9,548 bases of DNA from Bacillota bacterium (GTDB lineage Bacteria > Bacillota_A > Clostridia > Peptostreptococcales > Anaerovoracaceae). This document shows, piece by piece, positions 6,217-9,548 of the stretch; position 1 is the first letter of the stretch, and every line of letters begins with the position of its first letter. The stretch is taken from NCBI GenBank assembly GCA_017438085.1, contig JAFRWH010000178.1:1-9548 (forward strand). The letters run 5' to 3'. The notes under the pieces were generated by a model. That model was given only the letters and a program-made list of their open reading frames with translations, was not told the origin of the DNA and searched no databases. A program made the translations under genes and the position numbers.

Positions 6217-7236
6217 ATGTCAGTTAAAATAGGCATCAGTGGCTTCGGCCGTATCGCAAAAGTTGCAATGCTCTGCATGGCAGAGATGGGCGAGCCCTAC
6301 GAGATCGCAGGCATCAACTGGAGAAGCAGAGATCTGGATTACATGGTGTACATGATCAAGTACGATACCACCTTCGGCCGCTTCAAGGGCACCGTGGAGA
6401 AGTACGAGGATGGCATCATTTTCAACGGAAAGAAGATCCCTGTGTTTGGCGAAAGCGATGCAACCAAGATTCCATGGAAGGAATGCGGGGCTGAATACAT
6501 CATCGACTGTACAGGCGCATATACCACTACGGAAAAGGGTATGGAGCACATTGCGGCCGGAGCTAAGAAAATGGTAATTTCCGCTCCCGCAAAGGATAAG
6601 ATCACTCCCACTTTCGTTTACGGCGTAAACGAAAAGGAATATAAGTCCGACATGCAGGTGGTTTCCGCAGCAAGCTGCACCACCAACTGCCTGGCACCCC
6701 TGTGCAAGGTAATTCAGGACAATTATGGCATCGAAATGGGCCTCATGAGCACCATTCACGCGGCAACCGCAAAACAGAAGGTAGTCGACGCCAAGTCACT
6801 TAAGGACTGGAGAACAGGCCGTGCAGTGTTTGGCAACATGATTCCCACCACCACCGGTGCTGCAAAGGCTGTAGGCCTGGTAATCCCTGAAGTTGCAGGC
6901 AAGCTGACCGGTATCGCATACAGAGTTCCCACCGTCGACGTATCCATCATCGACGTGAACCTGATGCTGAAGACTCCCACCAGCTACAAGGATATCTGCC
7001 AGAAGATGAAGGAAGCAGCTGAAGGTCCTCTGAAGGAAGTTATCGAATATGTGGATGACGAAGTCGTTACTTCCGACTTCATCGGCTGCCCGCAGCCCTG
7101 CGCATTCGATGCCCGTCAGGGAATCGAACTGAACGACCGCTTCTTCAAGTTCGTGGCATACTACGACAATGAGTGGGGTTACACCTGCAATATGCTCAGA
7201 CTCGTAAAGCACATGTGGGAAGAAGACAACAAGTAA
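6217..7236 (+). CDS. gap: Glyceraldehyde-3-phosphate dehydrogenase, phosphorylating type, with NADP-like cofactor site
   Basis: A 339-residue enzyme that interconverts glyceraldehyde 3-phosphate and 1,3-bisphosphoglycerate in the cytoplasm. The catalytic Cys154 lies in SAASCTTNC and His181 in STIHAAT; TTTGAAKAVG (211-220) and DNEWGY (317-322) are conserved family signatures, and length is normal. The cofactor site is unusual. The Rossmann motif reads GFGRIA (last Gly replaced by Ala14). The Asp that follows IN in NAD-type enzymes is replaced by Trp, followed by Arg-Ser-Arg (35-38). The segment at 191-197 reads DAKSLKD, where E. coli GapA has DGPSHKD, so the proline is lost. These changes point towards NADP, by inference only. 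A strong AAAGGAGG site precedes ATG 6217, and isoleucine codons are mostly ATC, suggesting high expression. The gene has its own promoter and terminator and no pgk or tpiA neighbour in view. Confidence 0.95.
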   Translation: MSVKIGISGFGRIAKVAMLCMAEMGEPYEIAGINWRSRDLDYMVYMIKYDTTFGRFKGTVEKYEDGIIFNGKKIPVFGESDATKIPWKECGAEYIIDCTGAYTTTEKGMEHIAAGAKKMVISAPAKDKITPTFVYGVNEKEYKSDMQVVSAASCTTNCLAPLCKVIQDNYGIEMGLMSTIHAATAKQKVVDAKSLKDWRTGRAVFGNMIPTTTGAAKAVGLVIPEVAGKLTGIAYRVPTVDVSIIDVNLMLKTPTSYKDICQKMKEAAEGPLKEVIEYVDDEVVTSDFIGCPQPCAFDARQGIELNDRFFKFVAYYDNEWGYTCNMLRLVKHMWEEDNK

Positions 7237-7745
7237 ATAACAGTCGCAAGACTAATGAAAGGGCCGAAGGCAATCCGGCCCTTTCTTTTTATCTTTTTAA
7301 GCACCAGCAGCAGGGCGCAGCACAGTCCGCAGAGCAGGCTGGCCAGGCAGAAGATATACAGGGCTGCATCAGCTCCCAGACATAGGGAAAGAACTGCCAT
7401 AAGCCTTGCATCACCCATGCCGAAAGGGACCGCCTGCCCCAAAGCGGCAGAGCCAAGAGCCAGCAGCAGCCAGACTGCCCATATCACCAGGGAGCCTTTA
7501 AAGCCCTGCAGAAGGCAGGTCCAAAGCCTGTTCCAGAACTCAGGGGGAAGGCTTCCGAAGGACTGATAAATAAGCGAAAGATCGTCATCAATAAAATATG
7601 ACGCTTCGCTGCAGAAAAGCATTGAAATTCCGCTCAACAGGCATATAATTATCCACATGTCGGATATGCTTCTGTCTCTGATATCTCCGCGGGCTATCGC
7701 CGCAAGGGACAGAATAAAAATCGCGCAAAAAATACGGACCCACAT
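7179..7745 (-). CDS. Prepilin peptidase, A24 (TadV/CpaA-like) family
   Basis: A 188-residue membrane aspartic protease that would cut leader peptides from type IV pilin-like or competence pseudopilins at the cytoplasmic membrane face. The two catalytic aspartates are visible: Asp21 in DIRDRSIS and Asp112 in the hallmark GMGD (109-112) followed by ARLM. Hydrophobic segments lie at about 4-18, 30-46, 85-103, 113-128, 129-149 and 162-175. The C-terminal GRIAFGPF (156-163) matches the conserved end of the family. It lacks the N-terminal methyltransferase domain of full-length PilD, as in small TadV/CpaA types. ATG at 7745 is the only usual start after an in-frame stop near 7784, but no clear ribosome-binding site precedes it. 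The gene converges on gap and overlaps its last 58 bases, and the gap terminator lies inside it. No pilin or secretion genes are in the window. Confidence 0.85.
   Translation of the reverse strand: MWVRIFCAIFILSLAAIARGDIRDRSISDMWIIICLLSGISMLFCSEASYFIDDDLSLIYQSFGSLPPEFWNRLWTCLLQGFKGSLVIWAVWLLLALGSAALGQAVPFGMGDARLMAVLSLCLGADAALYIFCLASLLCGLCCALLLVLKKIKRKGRIAFGPFISLATVIYLLSSSHMCFTSLSILQV
7257..7290 (+). terminator. Intrinsic terminator of gap
   Basis: GAAAGGGCCG (7257-7266) pairs perfectly over 10 bp with CGGCCCTTTC (7276-7285) around a 9-base loop, followed by TTTTT (7286-7290), 20 bases after the gap stop. It lies inside the coding region of the minus-strand prepilin peptidase, where it encodes the conserved GRIAFGPF segment. 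Confidence 0.9.
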
Positions 7746-7764
7746 TTTGTCTATCGAGTCCGTC

Positions 7765-7805
7765 TTCCATATATTAACATGTTAATAAAATAATTTCCAT
7801 ATATT
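7765..7805. promoter_or_regulatory. Operator-like cluster between the peptidase and MATE genes
   Basis: The 90-bp divergent gap holds a 16-bp perfect palindrome, TATTAACATGTTAATA (7772-7787). It also holds an 11-bp direct repeat, TTCCATATATT, at 7765-7775 and 7795-7805, exactly 30 bp apart. Palindromes of this kind are typical sites for dimeric repressors such as MarR or TetR regulators, which often control MATE exporters; no regulator gene is in the window. A TATATT at 7800-7805 could be the -10 of the MATE gene, but its -35 is unclear. Confidence 0.5.
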
Positions 7806-7835
7806 TAGCAAGATTTTGCAGAATCTGAGGTTTTT

Positions 7836-9209
7836 ATGTCAGAACCCGAAAAAAGGAAGAAAAGCAAAGATGTCGATATGACGGAGGGCAGCATCACCAG
7901 GCATCTCATAAGCTTTGCCATACCCCTGCTGGTGGGCAACCTGTTCCAGATGCTCTACACTACCGTGGATACCGGGGTCGTGGGCAACTACGCCTCCGAT
8001 GCGGCATTCTCCGCAGTCGGAAACGTGGGCCCTGCACTCAATATGATGATAGCCTTCGCCATGGGCCTCGGCGGCGGCGCAGGCATTGTCATTTCCCAGT
8101 ATTACGGAGCCCATCAGTACGACAGGGTCAACGATGCAGTCCACACCGCAATGCTCATGTCAGCCATCCTTGGCGCCATTCTGAGCGTCATGGGTGTTAC
8201 GCTGCTGCCGGGAATTCTGAAACTCATGAAGGTCCCCGCAGATATCTATAAGGATGCTCACACCTACCTGTTCCTGCTGTACGCGCTGATGATCCCGCCG
8301 GTCATCTACAACATCGGCGCCGGCGTACTCAGAGCCGTGGGCGACAGCTCGAGGCCATTCTACATCATGGTGGTATCCTGCATCGTCAACATCATCCTGG
8401 ACCTGCTCTTCGTTATCAAGTTCAACTGGGGCGTGCTGGGCGTTGCTATCGCAACTTCCATAGCTCAGTTCATCTCCTGCATAATAGTGCTCTGGATACT
8501 CTTTACCGAGAACGGACCCATAAAGCTCAGCCTTAAAAAGCTCCGCATACATACCGACATGATGAAAAAAATCATCAATGTGGGTATCCCTGCAGCCATA
8601 CAGATGTGCATCACATCCTTCTCCAATCTGTTCGTGCAGAGCTATATCAACGCCTTCGGCGGCACGGTGATGGGCGGGTGGACGGCTTACAATAAGGTAG
8701 CGCAGATAATCCAGCTGCCTATACAATCCATAACCACAGCTCTCTCCACCTTCGTGGGACAGAATCTGGGCAAGGGACAGCTCGACAGGGCTAAACGCAG
8801 CATATTGATCTCAAACCTCATGAATTACGGTTTCTGCATAGTTGCAGGTGTTATAGTATTTGCGACAGCTCCGGTGCTGACCCGCTTCTTCAACAGCAAT
8901 CCTGCTATCGTTGAGATGGGTACCTATTTCCTGAGGCACATCGTTCCCGTATACTTCCTGCTGGCCACATACCAGACCTTCTCTGCGGCCTTAAGAGGCG
9001 CAGGACATGCCAAGGTACCCATGTTTGCCATGCTGGGCGGCGGCGTAGCCTTCAGACAGCTTTACCTGTTCGTGCTGACTCACCTCTTCCCCGGAAACAT
9101 TCTGCCTGTTACCTACGCATATCCCGCAGGCTGGTTCATGGCCGGTGTCATCCTTCTGATCTACTATTCCAGAGTCGATCTGGCAAGCAACAGACTGGTT
9201 GAGGACTAG
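7836..9209 (+). CDS. MATE-family multidrug/toxin exporter
   Basis: A 457-residue polytopic membrane protein that would export cationic drugs, dyes or metabolites in exchange for Na+ or H+. The N-terminus shows the clostridial MATE opening: DMTEGSI (14-20) followed by LISFAIPLLVGNLFQMLY and VDTGVVGNYAS. About twelve hydrophobic helices follow in two six-helix halves; the second half begins near residue 245 with the matching IINVGIPAAIQM. Length is as expected for NorM/MepA/DinF-type proteins. ATG 7836 follows a modest CTGAGG site (7825-7830) with 5 bases spacing. Upstream is an operator-like cluster, and downstream, 44 bases after the stop, is a strong terminator, so it is probably monocistronic. 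Substrate and coupling ion cannot be read from the sequence. Confidence 0.95.
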   Translation: MSEPEKRKKSKDVDMTEGSITRHLISFAIPLLVGNLFQMLYTTVDTGVVGNYASDAAFSAVGNVGPALNMMIAFAMGLGGGAGIVISQYYGAHQYDRVNDAVHTAMLMSAILGAILSVMGVTLLPGILKLMKVPADIYKDAHTYLFLLYALMIPPVIYNIGAGVLRAVGDSSRPFYIMVVSCIVNIILDLLFVIKFNWGVLGVAIATSIAQFISCIIVLWILFTENGPIKLSLKKLRIHTDMMKKIINVGIPAAIQMCITSFSNLFVQSYINAFGGTVMGGWTAYNKVAQIIQLPIQSITTALSTFVGQNLGKGQLDRAKRSILISNLMNYGFCIVAGVIVFATAPVLTRFFNSNPAIVEMGTYFLRHIVPVYFLLATYQTFSAALRGAGHAKVPMFAMLGGGVAFRQLYLFVLTHLFPGNILPVTYAYPAGWFMAGVILLIYYSRVDLASNRLVED

Positions 9210-9253
9210 ATGCTTTAATAACTGCAACAATTATATAGGACAAAAGCGTTGAT

Positions 9254-9298
9254 AAAAACCGCTGCAGACATTGAAAGCCAATGGCCGCGGCGGTTTTT
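9254..9298. terminator. Strong two-way intrinsic terminator after the MATE gene
   Basis: AAAAACCGCTGC (9254-9265) pairs with GCGGCGGTTTTT (9287-9298) over 12 positions with one G-T wobble. The loop holds a second stem, CATTG (9269-9273) with CAATG (9279-9283). T-runs flank the stem on both strands, so it can end the MATE transcript and also a converging minus-strand transcript. Confidence 0.88.
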
Positions 9299-9378
9299 CT
9301 ATTTTGTATGCAAAAACAAGGTATGTCAAAAGGTGTTGTAACTTCCCTAAGATGCCTGCTCCCGGAAGGATTAGATTG

Positions 9379-9411
9379 ATGTGACAACATGGATGGTTAC
9401 AGTTGTCACAT
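9379..9411. repeat. 10-bp perfect inverted repeat
   Basis: ATGTGACAAC (9379-9388) and GTTGTCACAT (9402-9411) form a perfect 10-bp stem around a 13-base loop. It lies 7 bases past the stop of the minus-strand frame at 9419-9547, with no T-run on either side. It could be a 3'-end hairpin for that gene or a protein-binding site. Confidence 0.5.
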
Positions 9412-9418
9412 ATGGATC

Positions 9419-9547
9419 TCACCTGCATATCAGCTTCTGTATCCGTTTTAAATATGCTTCATGGTCTATGGTCCTCGTCGCTGCAGCGCAATCGATTTCA
9501 GCTTCGCTGATCTCGGCCGCGCGCTGGGTCCGCTCGCGCCTACAGCC
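9419..9547 (-). CDS. Possible C-terminal fragment of an unidentified protein
   Basis: On the minus strand a frame is open from the window edge to TGA at 9421-9419, giving 42 residues. It is rich in Glu, Arg and Ala and ends HEAYLKRIQKLICR, which looks like a charged helical C-terminus. The protein is not recognised. Support is only the open frame, a plausible amino-acid composition, and the convergent layout with a two-way terminator between it and the MATE gene. The plus strand here also has short open frames, so this is tentative. The region 9299-9418 shows no gene, only the inverted repeat. Confidence 0.4.
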   Translation of the reverse strand, partial: GCRRERTQRAAEISEAEIDCAAATRTIDHEAYLKRIQKLICR

Positions 9548-9548
9548 G

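Noticed and set aside
9231..9428. Minus-strand open frame of about 65 codons over the region after the MATE gene
   Set aside because: It runs through the strong terminator and the inverted repeat, has no ribosome-binding site, and its translation looks random.

Overview
The window looks like a chromosomal stretch from an anaerobic Clostridia-type Bacillota. The evidence is AGGAGG-type ribosome-binding sites, a lipoprotein substrate-binding protein with a Gly/Ser linker, a split ECF-transporter module (two ATPases plus EcfT with no substrate-binding S protein), a clostridial-type MATE exporter, and moderate GC content with strong C-ending codon bias in the apparently highly expressed genes. 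Species cannot be named from the sequence alone.

Layout. 1-245: the 3' end of an oligopeptide/dipeptide ABC transporter ATPase. 297-1850: its lipoprotein substrate-binding protein, closed by a hairpin terminator near 1877-1904. 1970-2653: an unrecognised four-helix membrane protein with its own extended -10 promoter. 2726-6054: a probable operon ecfA1-ecfA2-ecfT-trmB, that is, the shared energising module of a vitamin/metal ECF transporter followed by tRNA (m7G46) methyltransferase. Inside it, between ecfA2 and ecfT, is a GC-rich stretch (4477-4585) with nested inverted repeats that looks like a structured RNA or a small palindromic element. 6217-7236: a stand-alone glyceraldehyde-3-phosphate dehydrogenase with a good promoter, a leader hairpin and a terminator. 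Its cofactor-site residues look NADP-type rather than NAD-type. 7179-7745 (minus): a small prepilin peptidase that converges on gap, overlaps its 3' end, and carries the gap terminator inside its own coding sequence. 7836-9209: a MATE-family exporter, divergent from the peptidase across a 90-bp gap that holds a 16-bp palindrome and an 11-bp direct repeat spaced 30 bp apart. 9254-9298: a strong two-way terminator. 9379-9411: a 10-bp perfect inverted repeat. 9419-9547 (minus): the possible 3' end of an unidentified gene that runs off the window.

How the genes work together. The first two genes are one peptide-uptake system. The ECF genes make the energising complex that serves S components encoded elsewhere; trmB appears co-transcribed with them. 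gap is monocistronic, apart from the usual pgk/tpi partners within this window, which fits a specialised (perhaps NADPH-producing or biosynthetic) role, though this is inference.

No CRISPR array, tRNA, rRNA, insertion sequence or phage gene was seen. The least explained items are the ecfA2-ecfT structured element, the near-leaderless start of ecfA1, the unusual GAPDH cofactor site, and the operator-like cluster upstream of the MATE gene.
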